NCBI GenBank assembly: GCA_916613615.1 | Contig: OU744724.1 | Span: forward strand, 27,948,171-28,012,170 | Source: Steromphala cineraria | Lineage: Eukaryota; Mollusca; Gastropoda; Trochida; Trochidae | Direction of reading: 5' to 3' | DNA length: 64,000 nucleotides | In this document: one piece after another, positions 1 to 12,942 of the stretch | Layout: every line of letters starts with the position of its first letter | Position numbering within the stretch: position 1 is the stretch's first letter | The notes under the pieces: generated by a model | Seen by the model: only the letters and a program-made list of their open reading frames with translations | Told to the model about the DNA's origin: nothing | Database searches by the model: none | Translations under genes and position numbers: made by a program

Positions 1-1165
1 ATGGAAAATCAAGCAATGATAAGCCTCTATTAGCTTTAGTCAACTTCATTTTGGAAACTTCTGTTAGACAAACAAGAGATCAAACTGAATTGATGGTGTT
101 TGCAAGTTTATTACTGATTTTCAGAAAAAGGCACCTGCAATTTCAACTTCGGCCAACACAAAAGGATACTGTTCTATGTTCATTGAAAACTTTTAACTTT
201 TTTCTATATTTTGCATTTGAGGATAGCTACCTAAGTCAATAATCTTTGAACTAAAATATTATTTTGACAATTTTTCATTTGGAAAAATAATAAAGCACAC
301 AAGAAGGTTTCAATGTATAAATCATTTCAAGTAATAGTTATATGATAGTATCGGAATGTGCGCATTCAGATCAAAAGGGATTCCTATGAAGATAAAATAA
401 AGCTTAGTCCTCTCATTCTATTCAAGCATGTTGAAAGATATATCTGGCATTTCCCCTTCTACAAGACGCTGTCAACACATTCAATCAGCTTTTTTTTATC
501 TTCAAATTCTTGTTTGTTCAGCTGTTTTTATAATTGAATTTTCTAACGCTTTATTTGCTAAACGCAAATTCTTACAAGAAATAAAACAAGCATTCTCGTG
601 TTATTCATATGACAAGATTTAGATCACACATGCTTTATGTAAGGAATATACTATTATACTTTGTATACTGGCCTTGATAGATGCACGAAATGTATGACAG
701 TATGACCGAAAAAAACGTTTCTAAATTATTCAACCTGAAATGCAATTAACTCAAATCTCACAAACATTGATCAGCAAGCAATCCTGGTTAGTACCGACGA
801 GAAATGACCGCAAGTTGACCGGAAGAACGACTTCTATAATTGAGTTCGCGGTCACCTACTCATCAGGCCAACAGCAGAGAAATTAACGTGTACTTCTCTC
901 ATTTTCCTTGTATACAAATATACGTTTTATTTATGTAAATTACAAAAATATAACCTTAAAAGTTAAAAAATACTCAATGCTCAAGTATATGCTCAAAGTT
1001 TCATTTGACCTTTTAATTGAAAGAAAGAGGCAGAAACTGTAGTGAGATGACCTGAAAACTATTTCTGTTTAATAGTTGCCGTCGTAGGTTAATTAGCAAT
1101 TGTTGGTTTCAATTAAACACATGTTCAAACCATTTGAGTCAGGTTTAATAATGATGTAATAGTTA
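1..1165. other. AT-rich non-coding DNA, diverged macro-repeat pieces
   Basis: No coding region is supported; the two open frames here are short and look like chance. Positions about 430-560 resemble 14.5 kb, and 780-885 (GACCAG/GGTCAG-rich) resembles 4262-4385, 29712-29812 and 40202-40308. The start of the window therefore seems to hold old, diverged pieces of the macro-repeat that fills 14-53 kb. Confidence 0.5.
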
Positions 1166-1176
1166 CCAACTGAGAC

Positions 1177-1277
1177 CGAGGTGTTCAATTTAGAAGAACC
1201 CTCGCGCACGTGAATCGTCGTTAGGCCGAGGTGTTCACGAATCACTTGCGCGAGGGTTCATCTAACTTGAACCCGAG
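1177..1277. repeat. Imperfect foldback (inverted repeat)
   Basis: Two arms of about 40 bp, each containing GAACCCTCGCGCA or its complement and a CGAGGTGTTCA-like end, face each other across a short loop. A related GGTGTTCAT/ATGAACACC foldback lies at about 1880-1945. The pair may be the ends of one decayed element of roughly 770 bp enclosing the tRNA-like sequence at 1.7 kb, but I cannot show a target duplication. Confidence 0.55.
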
Positions 1278-1707
1278 GTCGAGGTCGAGGAAACTATTTT
1301 ACACACAAGCTCAACGTTATGTCAATCCAATTTCAATATGAAATCAGTTTTGATAATGTGGTTAAGTTGGGTAATGCATGTCTTTCTTAGATCTAATGAG
1401 AAGATGAAACATTGAATCTTATTGGAGAAACAGTGTCTTTTTCATGTAACTGGCATTGTCATGAGCCTGTCATGCTTCACGTGCAATCCGTGCGGTACTG
1501 TACAAGCTACCACAATAGATTGTATGCCCATTTTGATATGAAAACTGTTTACAAAAAAATCATTTGATATGCAAATAAACATTTAGTACCAATGATATTT
1601 GATTTATATTATAAACATATTAAGAATAATTCACGGTAATATTTCTTCCCAGGAAAAATGTGAAACTTAATCATGTGGTCATGAAAAACATCTTGTATTT
1701 TCAACTG

Positions 1708-1783
1708 GCCTCCGTGGTCGTATGGTTAAGTGACTGGCCTTGAATCAACAGGTCACAGGTTCGAACCCCTGTTTGGAGTGCAA
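1708..1783 (+). repeat. tRNA-derived sequence (SINE head or tRNA pseudogene)
   Basis: A Pol III B-box (GGTTCGAACCC) and an A-box-like TGGTCGTATGG are present, with a short D stem (GTC/GAC), an anticodon-like arm (TGGCC/GGTCA) around TTGAATC and a T arm (ACAGG/CCTGT). The anticodon loop is 11 nt, the T loop is 8 nt and the acceptor pairs over only about 4 bp. This is probably not a functional tRNA. A TGA (Ser-like) triplet lies in the loop, but the isotype is not secure. Confidence 0.5.
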
Positions 1784-1879
1784 AATTTGTAAATCTCGTG
1801 TATTGTAGCATTGCAATTTCAGTGAGAACTATGAACTTGAATTAATTTCCGAAATCAAACTAACATCGTTTCACTATCA

Positions 1880-1945
1880 GGTGTTCATGGCAATACCGGG
1901 TGTTCATCATGAATACCCGCTTTGTCTGATGAACACCTCGGCACG
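1880..1945. repeat. Short foldback, AGGTGTTCAT type
   Basis: AGGTGTTCATG at the left is answered by GATGAACACCT at the right, with a second CGGGTGTTCAT/ATGAATACCCG pair inside. It shares the GGTGTTCA motif with the foldback at 1177-1277. Confidence 0.45.
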
Positions 1946-2299
1946 TGAATTTCAACAATATGAGTTGGTATGAAAAATTAATACTCGAACAAAACAAAGG
2001 AGCTAGTGTGTAAAAGTGAGATAACGTTTGATAACTCAAAACTTCTCACCAAAGAAAAAAATAATTTCCTTGAGAGAAAGTTTACATCAGCAGGGTTGTG
2101 TTCTGTTTATGTTATTGCACATCTGTTGATAAGACATGCTGATTACCTTGCATCAACAAACTGTGGTCTATCTTTTCAAAAGAACTCTCAATGCTAGAAA
2201 GCCAATCGGTTAGAACACGTATCTGCACTGATATATAAGCACACTGACATTTCAAGCATTACAATAATGCCAAATTTAATCCTTGTATCAATAACCCCT

Positions 2300-2495
2300 G
2301 GGTGAACTCATGAAAGTTATGTACATAAGGTCTCAAAACATTCAGCATAATATTTATCATTACAAGTTTATTCTATACTTAAGATGTATGTGCAGTTCTA
2401 CTTTATATGTTCATTTATGTCAACAATTTATATCACTTTGTACATGGGCCGATGGCCTTCATACGAATAAACGACTTGATAAACGATATTGAACT
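2300..2495 (+). mobile_element. 3' end remnant of a 5'-truncated LINE
   Basis: The segment ends in GTACATGGGCCGATGGCCT followed by an AATAAA-type run. This matches the hairpin-plus-AATAAA arrangement at the 3' ends of the LINE copies at 16.6, 30.0, 40.5 and 41.4 kb. No convincing reading frame survives. Only the last 50 bases or so are diagnostic. Confidence 0.45.
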
Positions 2496-5400
2496 GTGTA
2501 CTACGGCATAATGAAAATAAAGTCGGTATATAAACATAATAATATATATTTTTATTATTAAACTATATCAATAATGTCTATCTGTATGTGTCGGGCTTGA
2601 GTTTTTATCAAAGTGTCTTTAGAAAATAGTGTGAAAGTCTTCTGAGATACCACAATGGTAAAGTTAAAGATAATATAAAAATATGTGCTATCCAAAATAA
2701 CACCCTTCGAAAATAGTCCATAAATCATATAATCAACTGTTGGTCCTTTTCCATTATATTGTTTAATGCTTAAAAAATCTGCGCTGTCAGTCCATTCCTA
2801 TAGTTAAAGTCAGCAATGGTTAACAATAAGTGGACTACACTTTTCTATCTCAACATGCACGAAAGTAGGCATTGGCATTTGTCATTATTCACTGTCAATT
2901 ATACTTGGATTTTAAGCGTCCATGCTCTTATTGGCAAATATCGGTAGTTCATGTATCCTATTCATTTATAGCTACATATGCACAACATTTAATATTAATA
3001 GAAGAGTTCCTGTTTCATCTGTATGATGTGGCTAAACTATCATTTATAGTTATGATCAATTCTCAAATAAAAACAATGGTCTGAAATCATAAATCAAGAG
3101 ATGACCATTGTAAAAGATAATTGTTTTAAGGAAGGCATCTTGAACGAAATTGTAACACTAGATGTTTTTGTAATGTGATAAAAAATCTTCCATATCAAAT
3201 ATACCAAATAGATCAAAAAACATTATATGTGATTAATCGCATGAGGTTATATGACTAACCCTATTATCGGAATGGAATCCTTGACATTGATCTTTTCTGT
3301 GTCGTGTCCTTCTTTTATATGCAAAACAACAAGGATGTAAGTGGTGACATGATGTGTATGTGCTCATACTCTAACATACTAAGATTAAAAGCTTTATTAC
3401 CAAGTGATACTTAAATGATATTTCCGAAAATCTGGCTAAACAAGACAAAAATGCAAATTAAAAGATGCGTTGCTTCATGTAATATGAACTGTTATTTCAA
3501 GAATGGCGATGGAAATTCATTGACGTAGGTCTCTCAAATCAATTCAGTGTGTATTTACACAGATTTGGTAATAAAAAGATACGACAGTGTAAGTTATCTG
3601 GAAATCAGATTACAACATATCTTTGTTTGCTCAGAATGGCAGTCAAGGACTTGTAGATGAAAAGTAGTACATGTTTTAAAATAACAGTTTTTAAAGGCTA
3701 CACACAAAAACAAATGATATGGCTATAACAAAACATTTAAACATGCATATTACATCGATAAATTAAAAGAAAAATTGTATATTGTTATCAAAATATGTTG
3801 TATATTTGGGTTTCGTTTATGTTATGTTTTGTATCCCAAAATATTATTTTACTGGAATCAAATACTAAAAGCAATGCAGTTTCTATTTAAGTTTTTATGT
3901 GAGAAACAAAGAAGGGATTAAAATCAATTATGATATATTTATTAGATTAATCGTTTTAAAAACCATCCTTAGCTTCAACTGAATATTACTACTTAACTGT
4001 CACAAACATTCTTTATCTTTTTCACCAAGTGAAAGATGTGTTCTTTATGAATACGTTCAACTGTTTACTGTTTTCACATTTTCAATGTTTTGTTATAGGT
4101 TAAATAATTGGTAGTAGGCAATAAAATATTATAAAAGCGTCTGTCATTGGTTGAGTGTGCAACGTGATTATTTTTCAATTTGTTTGCTGACATATAAAAC
4201 ATACAGGAAAAATATACCGTATTCGAGTTTCATTTAGAATTCAAGACTATGTTCACGTAGTTTACAAACGTTGACCAGCAAGGACAATGGTCAGTATTGG
4301 CCAGTATTGACCACAAGGCTCTGGATGTATGAGTGACTTCTATAATCAAGTCTGTGGTCAGTACTCATCAAGGTCAACAGTACTTTTGTGAAGCCGGATT
4401 ACTTTTACTATACTGATGTTCATATGTTCTTTCCATGCATGTAGAACATTTTAAAACGAGCATTTTCTATCTATAATTAAAAAAACACAATTCATTAAAC
4501 CTTGATTGACGGAAAGTTCTTTGCAAAGTGTGAAGGTGTGTTGTGAAATAGCTCAAATATGTTTACAGATCATAAGCAGTGATTGAAAAAATATTACTTT
4601 CCAAAACGGTCCATAGCTGTAAAAGCAATAAAGATCGTTTTAAGGCTCATATTTAGACACAAGATAGCATGTACATTCTTGAAATAAAGAGGTACCAATA
4701 TATTGCAATGCGTATTGCAACACGCTTGTCTGCATGTAGATTCATATATTGAATTTGGATAGCATCTGCTTTTAACAAATAAGTTCATAAGTCAAATAAG
4801 ACAAGTATAGGCTCGACTCCATTTTATCTTATGAGTTTTTGGTATGAGGTAGAACTTACTAACGAAACTTTATAAACTTGATAACTATCCCTGTTTGCAT
4901 ATTTCATGTAAACTGAGCTTGTATATCATTTTCGGTATCAAATAAAAACATTTCAAACTTTTACAGCCAACTTAAATGAATGCCTAGTATCAATGAATGA
5001 ATGTTTCAAAAGAATAAATAGGTTTTGTTGCGTGAACATTATCCAGTATTATCAATAGGGTTGAGTCTGATTTATTTATGATATATATGTTGATAAGACA
5101 TGTATCTCTGATTATACTGCATTAACAGAACGTCGTCCATGATTGAATTAAACATATTTTTTTCAATAAAGAAAGGGATTGGGAACAAGTTATCCAACTT
5201 AGGTAACCTTCTCTCAAGTATTTACAAAATGAAAGATACATAGTGATATGCATGAAAAGATGGACAATTGTATGATACAAATTAATAGAAAGATAATTAC
5301 AAAAGTAGGTATTTACATGCTGCAGTCAACAGTAGCGCTTGCTGATTAAAATATATTGCTGGACTGCCTTGAAAATTGACTGATTTTGTATAATTGAAAG

Positions 5401-6559
5401 GCTTTTACTTCCACATAAAACTAAATCTAAATTTACGGCATCATCATTAACATATGATTTTAATACATTTAACATTCTTAATCTGTATAATCATATATAG
5501 GGCACACAAAAAATGTCGTCTATCTTACACAAAGACCACACTGCTTGAGAGCCAGTCTGTATGATCATGTACTTTTGCTATTTGAAAGCACCTTGGCATT
5601 TCAACAAACTAAAATTACTGTATTGCTTAATTTAATTATTATAAAAAAAAATTTGTTGCTCATTATAAACCATTCTAATAAGGTATTATATCTGTGAGAT
5701 CGAGAATATATCCCATGAATTTACACAAATACAGGTGAGTCATGTGGTACAAAAAAAAGTAGGTATGAAAAGTATGTTTTGTATACTATAATGTCATAAT
5801 GTTCTTATACCTCACTTGTTGTTGCCAGTGCTATTTCGAGAAGGCTGATCGCTTTGAAGTAATAATGTCGTCTCATAAAATTTGATGAAGAATCATCTCT
5901 TGATGAAACTATATCATTACTTATAACAATTAATGTGTTGTGTACCTCGTGACCTAGAATAGTAATGATAGTGATATACGATCCAACAAAAATGAACCTA
6001 ACAGACAAAGACCAAGGTAAAAGGTGAGAAAGATGTTGTTGATATTGTTTTCTGTTTTCTGTAATGTTCGTGTCTTTACCACACTAAAATGGGATCGTAC
6101 ATGAATACAAATAAGACCAATCATGCAACAAAAACGATAATAGTTTCTGGATAGAAGTGGAATCAGGTGAGATGCCTAGTAAAATGTATATGTCTAGTCA
6201 CAAATGTTATTTTTCAGCAAGAAAAATATTAATTATCTTTTTTTACGCCATAAAATGTTCATCACATGCTTTTCGTGGTCGTTACACATCTTGAATAGTA
6301 TTCATCCTTTTGATTACACTATGCCAACTTAAGGCAAAAATTACACAATTGTGGGCAATTAATTAGTGAACATATAACTGAATTATCATTCAAAAAACTA
6401 TATTCATAATAACTGGAAGTCAATCATTCCTCTTGTTTTTATCTGACTTTATAATTGGATTACCATGTTTTACTGGTTATAAATTGGCTTTAAAAGGCAT
6501 ATTGTTAATCGATCATACTTTAACTACAAAAGATGTAATATTTAAGACACCATTTTCAT
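2496..6559. other. AT-rich non-coding DNA with diverged macro-repeat pieces
   Basis: No gene is supported. Pieces of the macro-repeat can be recognised: 4262-4385 matches block P (29.7 kb), and about 5085-5150 has the GTTGATAAGACATG motif of block R. The rest shows no structure I can name. Confidence 0.5.
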
Positions 6560-6563
6560 CAGA

Positions 6564-6918
6564 CGGGGCAGTAGGACGTTTTTTGATAATTTTACATTTC
6601 AAAATTTTCACTGATAATTGTACGTTAATGCTTAATGTATTACTTTGATGGTTTCAGAAATCTCATAACCCAAACCAATTATCCATAGTCAGTGGATAAA
6701 GTATGAATATTCACATAAAATCCATGGTCGGCCATTTTGTGTGAACACCTTTAATTCATTTTGCGTAAGAAACAAGAATCGCATGGCTAAACCTTACATT
6801 TTATATTAAATTATTACTGCTCCATTTAATTTAAATGCATTGTCTTTCAATTGGAACCATTAATTTTCTTTTTCCTGACATCGCATTATACTCCCCCTAA
6901 AAACGTGCTACTGCCCCT
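6564..6918 (+). mobile_element. TTAA MITE family A, copy 1 (355 bp)
   Basis: One of six copies in the window. The termini are AGGGGCAGTAGCACG and CGTGCTACTGCCCCT; here the left end is mutated (CGGGGCAGTAGGACG) and its TTAA is lost, while the right TTAA is at 6919-6922. The interior is non-coding and carries the shared GGCCATTTTGTGTGAACACC and CAATTGGAACCATTAAT segments. The short open frame across its left end is not a gene. Confidence 0.85.
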
Positions 6919-7678
6919 TTAAACGGGTATCTTGAAAGATGAAATTTAGGGTACATCTTCAGACAGTGACGTTCTTTCATACAAATAACTTGGGTCATTC
7001 AAATTGCACATCAATTTTTAAAAGAAAGAAATAATTTGGAGTTGCTAGTGAAATAACATTTTTATATTTCATACTCAGAATATTTGATATGTACAATACA
7101 ATTTGTTATCAAATAAAGATCACTTTCCTTTTAGTCTAATCCTGTATCTATGCATCTGTTGCAGGGAATATTTCATATCGATCCAGAGAAAGACTTTAAT
7201 AATGTCAAGATTTTACGAAGCAAGTTCCTCAGTCAGAGCATTATAGATCTTCACGGGCATCACACCACTGATGTAGCAGAATTGATATCTGAGTGAAATA
7301 CATCACACATGACATTTCAGACTTGTTTTCACGTAAATCCCCAGATTATTCACACAGACGAAGAACGGATATATTTCAAACCCGATGGACAATGTTTCCC
7401 TTTGTTACTGATGAGATCTAAGACAGCTTCCCAGACTGTTTGCAAACATAGAACAATTGCACACGTTTAGATGGCTTCTGATGAAACAAAGTGTAGTTGA
7501 TATAATCTTTGTTACTCCAGACTGATCGAATGTTTCGATGGTACTTTTGTTTAGTGATTGCACAAATAGGAATAGCCTATGATTATATTTAAATAAAAAC
7601 GGATCGACAATAGGATAAATTGGCTTTCTTGTTGACGTTTACAAACCCTTTTCTTAATCTACTTCTACTTCCCCTTAA

Positions 7679-9013
7679 GGGTGGCTTCACACTGTCACGA
7701 TTTTGAACAACGAAAGAAACACGAATTAGAAAATTTGAAATTCGTACGATTTGACCCGAATATGGGAAAAAGACAGTTATAATCGGATGCACTTCTAATA
7801 AAGAAAGAAGGCAACACGATGTTGAAAGAATGACACACGACCACAAAACGAACTCAATGCGAATGGATGCACGATCGTAAAGGAGATTTAGCTCAGGTCG
7901 AGTTCGATTGGCCCGGAATTGATAACAATTGGTATTGATTTGAATGTTTGCCCATGCGTGAAAGGTGGCTATGTGGTTGAACTAGCAGTGGAATGCCACC
8001 AAGTCTAAGAATGGATGTGTGGCACAACGTAAGATAACCAGTAATGTTGTTAGACTATTAATATGTGGCCTCTTGGAACATATTCAGGCAATGGACCTAT
8101 AATGTAATTTTCAACTGATTTGCTAGATAACAATCGTTAACAACTGAAAATGATTCAAGTCATTCGAACTCAGTCTTTACGAAGTCTTCACGACGACAAC
8201 ACGGTGACAGCACGACGTCGTAACGGGACTACGATGCATGTACGATGCATCTAACCAGGTGGCGGTAAACATCACGTGACCTCTGGAAGTCAGCTGGAAT
8301 GAGTATCATGGCTGCACAATTCGATTGTTTTAAACCACCTTACGACTATTTATCATCTGGATATTTGTTTTATTCTTCCTGGACATCATATGAACTTTTA
8401 AAAATCAACTTAGTTAACCGGTGCCGTGTGCATCGAGAATGAATCGCAAAGTTACCGGGGCTATCTTTAATACATCTTAATGCCTAGTATAACAGTCGGT
8501 AGAGTTTTCATAGCTCCGGCAGCAAAATTGGAAGTGCAGGGACGTTTTTTGGTATGTCAAAAATATTCTGATAATCTATGCGAATATACTTTTTCTTGGT
8601 GTAATCGTGTCTTCATCTTGCCGTTCGTACGACAGTAGCTACGAATCCGTGTCGTCATCGTATTACCTTCGTGTGATCATCTGTTCAATGGGCGAGTTTG
8701 ACATGCAAATAAAATCGAATGACATCATCGTACTGATCGATATACGAAGGCAATACGAACACATTACGAATTCACACGACGGTACCTCGATAGCAATGCG
8801 AAGGGGAAGATGGAGACACGGATGCAACACGAATATGGCGTGATCAACAATTTGCTCACTTCCCCGATGTTGCCGCCGAAGCAAGAAAAACTCTTGCGGC
8901 GGCCAAAAGATGCGTTTACGAATGGCCCGATTGCTTACGATCCTTCACGAATTTGCACATTTTCAAATTCGTGTTTCCTTCTTTTGTCAAATTCGGCTAA
9001 GTGTGAAGCGGCC
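7679..9013. mobile_element. 1.3-kb TTAA-flanked element with long imperfect TIRs
   Basis: Flanked by TTAA at 7675-7678 and 9014-9017. The ends (GGGTGGCTTCACACTG at left, the complement GGCCGCTTCACACTTA at right) are inverted repeats that continue for about 80 bp through shared AGAAACACGAATT- and AAATTCGT-like segments. The interior is rich in ACGAAT/ATTCGT motifs and short palindromes such as ACGATGCATGTACGATGCAT. Its open frames look like by-products of this repetitiveness, so it is probably non-autonomous. TTAA targets fit piggyBac or Kolobok-type transposases; the superfamily is unresolved. Confidence 0.75.
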
Positions 9014-9017
9014 TTAA

Positions 9018-12000
9018 CCATTCGGATGCACGGTAAAATGCTAGTTGAGATGATATTGATATAAACAAATGCTTTTTTTCTGTCCTTAAATAACATCCTC
9101 TGAAAAATTCATTTAAGGCGTTCTTGATCTGTTTTATTCTTGAATTACACATTAAACTTATCCGATGATTAACCCTCTATACCCTAATTAAAAAGCTTTT
9201 AATTGGCAACTGTTAAAGGTAAAAAGAATTAAACTTTCAAAATAACATTCGAGCGAAGAAGAGGCAAAAGCCTTTTGCTCAATTAGGGAATACAGTGAAC
9301 ATAAACATTTATCAAGTGTAAATTCAGTACTTCAGATACAATTATATCTATCCATTTTACATATATTTATTTCACATTTTGTTCAATAATCTTTGTTAAT
9401 TTCAAGTTTGAATACATTTCTATGTGAACATTTCGATACAATGATATTGATTTCGTTTTATTTCTCAGTCATGTGAAGAATGTATGGCAATAAAGAGATC
9501 AATTTCTAAAAACAGATCTCAAGGATTAAAAATCGATCTAAAGGAATTATATTTTTTTGCAATTTCATTGAAATTTATTTCACTATTTGAAGAAAAATAA
9601 AAAAGCGATCTGAGTTGAATTTCAGCTTTATCGATTTAGTTTGTTTCCCAAACCATGGCTTTAATACCTGCTGTTTCCAAGATCGTTTACTACGTGAATT
9701 TATATAAGTTAGATCAGAATGAAAACAGAACCTGATATAATTGAAATTATTATTTTGATTCAATGAAATGATCCATTGCTTATTCATATTCCCTTTTCAG
9801 CTAAATGATATATTTATAATTCAACGTTGAAGAAATTAAATCCAAACATGAAAGCTTTCTCAAAATTTGTAAAAATATTAACATTGTTGAAAATACATAT
9901 CCAAAAGAAATAATAACTTTGCGAAATTTACAGATAAATGGTTTCCTCTATTCCCAACATTTGATCCATAATCAATCCATTCAATCAAAGGTCTGTCCAT
10001 ATCTTTGCCATATCTCTTACACATATTAACTTATTCTACTATTCATATAATATATCAGCTTCAATTTATACATGCAATGTAAATGAATATAATATTAGGT
10101 ACCATCTGTATTTAAATATGGGATCAATAAATATATATTTCCCAAGACAATAAAGAAAGAAAGAAAGAACAAGTTTGGCCTATATCTCCATTAAAAATGC
10201 TTATAAATATTTTTTTGAATCATTTACTTAGTATGGTTAAAAGAGAAGATTTAGCCTGACAAAATGTAGTTCCATTGCTTCTCTATAATCGAACATATGT
10301 GAGACCTAATATTTAATGCTGATTGACCTTTTACTAGAAATCCTGCATCACGAGTCAAATACAATTTAGTTTGGCAAGGTACAATATCAAACATATGATA
10401 TAAACGCATAATAGATGTTAACATTAATACTCCATTCAACGAATATCATTTATGATTCTGTATATTTTTCATTTTCTGTTCAGAACGTTCCTACGCTGAC
10501 ACTGACCATGTTATACTTTCTTTAAAACTTGATTGTTGTTTTTTAAAGTCGTATTGGAAATATTGGATTTAATCCCACGAAAAATACAATCACAATGGCT
10601 ATTGTTATTTTGTAAAAGTCAAATGACTGTAATGCAAATGTCATGCTGTTAAGGGCATATAATCCAATTGGCTTCCACGACTCGATTATGATGGAACCAA
10701 ATCTGTAATCTGTTAGTATGCATATGGTTACTCGATTCAACTTTCACTAGTATTGAATATAAGAAAGGATTTGTTCATATACGACATAAAATAATGAATT
10801 AATTGTTATATTGATCATAAACTTCAAAGCCATGTTTTATTTGAAAAATGTAACCCGTATCAATAAGTCTATATAAGAAGATTAGTTCCAATATGCATAA
10901 ATGACATCAATTCTTGTGATCCTGAGTTCAAAGAAATGTCAGAGCACGATTCTTGTAACCAGCTACTTTAATTATGATATATTGATAATTGAAATTATCG
11001 ATGTTTCTTTCCAAGACCACAATAATAGGTATGGAAATTTGTTCCCGTCAATAAAACCTGTACTGTTTACAGCGCATTTTTCATTCTTGAGTTTCTTAAA
11101 ATCATATTCGTTTATTCCAGTCATTGTAAGTACCGTTTTCCAGAATTAGTTTTAATAATTTTCCTAATGCAATACATCATTTACGACTTTTCATCAGTAT
11201 AAATTGAATTTCGAATTTGACTCATAGCATAAAATTTAAGATATTCGAAGAAAGTCAAAGCATTATAAAGTACATGTAGGTAGGTTAAATCCAATGAATG
11301 TGAGTCAACAGTAATCAAACGGAATCAATTAGTAAGCTATACCCTTCACTGATTCATTCAGGTTGATTATAAAACATGGCAGTTCGATACAACTAGCGGA
11401 AGGTATATGTAATGTTTCAATTTTCATGGATCAGTTGATGCTTTTAAGCATTAACATGCTTGAAAACATACCAACCTAACTTCTATGAATAAAGACAATT
11501 CCTTATCTAATGCTTTATCATATAAAAGTAGTGGTCTAATTTTTAAAAGAGACTATCTACATACCAATTGCGCAATGTTTATATCAATTTTACTTAAGAA
11601 CAAACATCATGGAAGAAGTATTATCCTACCTCATGTAAGAATCTCGATATCTGATTGGTCCACGTGACCCAGAATAAATACTTTATAATTATATATATTT
11701 ATAATATATTTTCAGACATGTATTTTGCACCTGCTTAATGTTGATGTAAATATTCAATGAAGGGTCGCATGTGTTGACATAAGACGTTGTTCTTCTCAAA
11801 AACAACTCAAATCCCTGACTTTCACTTACGAAGTTAAGACTGAATGAGGATTAATTATAAACATTAGAGATGATTATAATCGGTAACACTTTGGAAACTT
11901 TCATTTTAATTGCAAAAGTACACAAACATGTCAGCACATATAGGCTTCTAAAGATACATATTTACTTGTAAGTACATAAAACAATATATTGTTCTCAGCT

Positions 12001-12517
12001 CTAATCTCATCTCTTTGCAGGTGCAAGTTTCTATTCAAAGTGATCATGGTTAGAAAAAACACAGAATTGATTGTATCTAATTCGGCCATCTTGCAAAAGG
12101 CGATTACAAATATAGAGTAATTTTCAGTATATTGTCACATTACAGTAACTTGCCTAATCATAAATTACCCAACACGTTTTACACGTTTTTCTGCAGATTT
12201 GTGGAATTCAAGTTTTGAACAATATAAAAAAACTTTTTTATGACTATTGTGTGTAATTTGTCAACTATATATATATAATATATATCAAATCTTAATAACA
12301 TTTTAAGCTGACATGATGCGTAATTACTGGTCGCTATATTCCATATGGTTACAATTTCCCCTAAAACCGACCAACATCGCCATCCTAATAAATGATTATT
12401 GATATTTGGTCTGTAACAGCTGTGAGCATGTCAACCAAACCTAATTTCAATATTTATATAAACACTTGCAGTGGATTCTCTTGTCAAGTCGCAATATGAG
12501 AAGCAAGTCAAACACTG
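9018..12517. other. AT-rich non-coding DNA, nothing recognised
   Basis: Short open frames lack any family signature. Only small simple-sequence tracts stand out (GAAA-type near 10.15 kb, AT runs near 11.7 and 12.27 kb). Confidence 0.5.
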
Positions 12518-12521
12518 TTAA

Positions 12522-12938
12522 AGACCCACTCAGTCATTTTCAAAATATATTGATTTTGCTACGATATGCACGAAAATGGCATAATTCATTACATAAATAA
12601 AAAATTCCATCTCAAAATGGCAGTTCTTGTTTTCAATGAAAATCTAAAATGTTAATTATTTTTACGGAAGCCAATCCACAAGTCATATTTACGCGCACAT
12701 AACCATTGAACAGTATCTTGAACTTGAAATTGACATTCTGAATGATTCCGAAAACTTTCCAAAATTACCTTTCACTAATTGACGTGCGTCATTGTCCGGT
12801 TTTCGATCATATTGTCACTTTACAACGTCGATAAGCTTTAAACTTATACTGTTGTGCAACAATCGAAGCTTCTCTATCAAATGGCACTATCGATAACGTT
12901 TGTCATATGTGATGCTCAACAACTCACGGGGTGGCTCT
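12522..12938. mobile_element. Candidate MITE with TTAA target (417 bp)
   Basis: TTAA at 12518-12521 and 12939-12942 bracket inverted ends: AGACCCACTCAGTC at left, and at right the complement AGAGCCACCCCGTGAG. Terminal identity is only about 10 of 13, and no empty site is available in the window, so this is less certain than the other TTAA elements. Confidence 0.4.
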
Positions 12939-12942
12939 TTAA

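Noticed and set aside
2006..2197. 63-codon plus-strand open frame as a small gene
   Set aside because: It covers one of the recurrent GTTGATAAGACATG motifs, and the frame is not kept in the other copies.
8607..9064. Overlapping open frames of 78, 73 and 84 codons
   Set aside because: They fall inside the 1.3-kb inverted-repeat element and come from its ACGAAT/ATTCGT repeats; no family signature.
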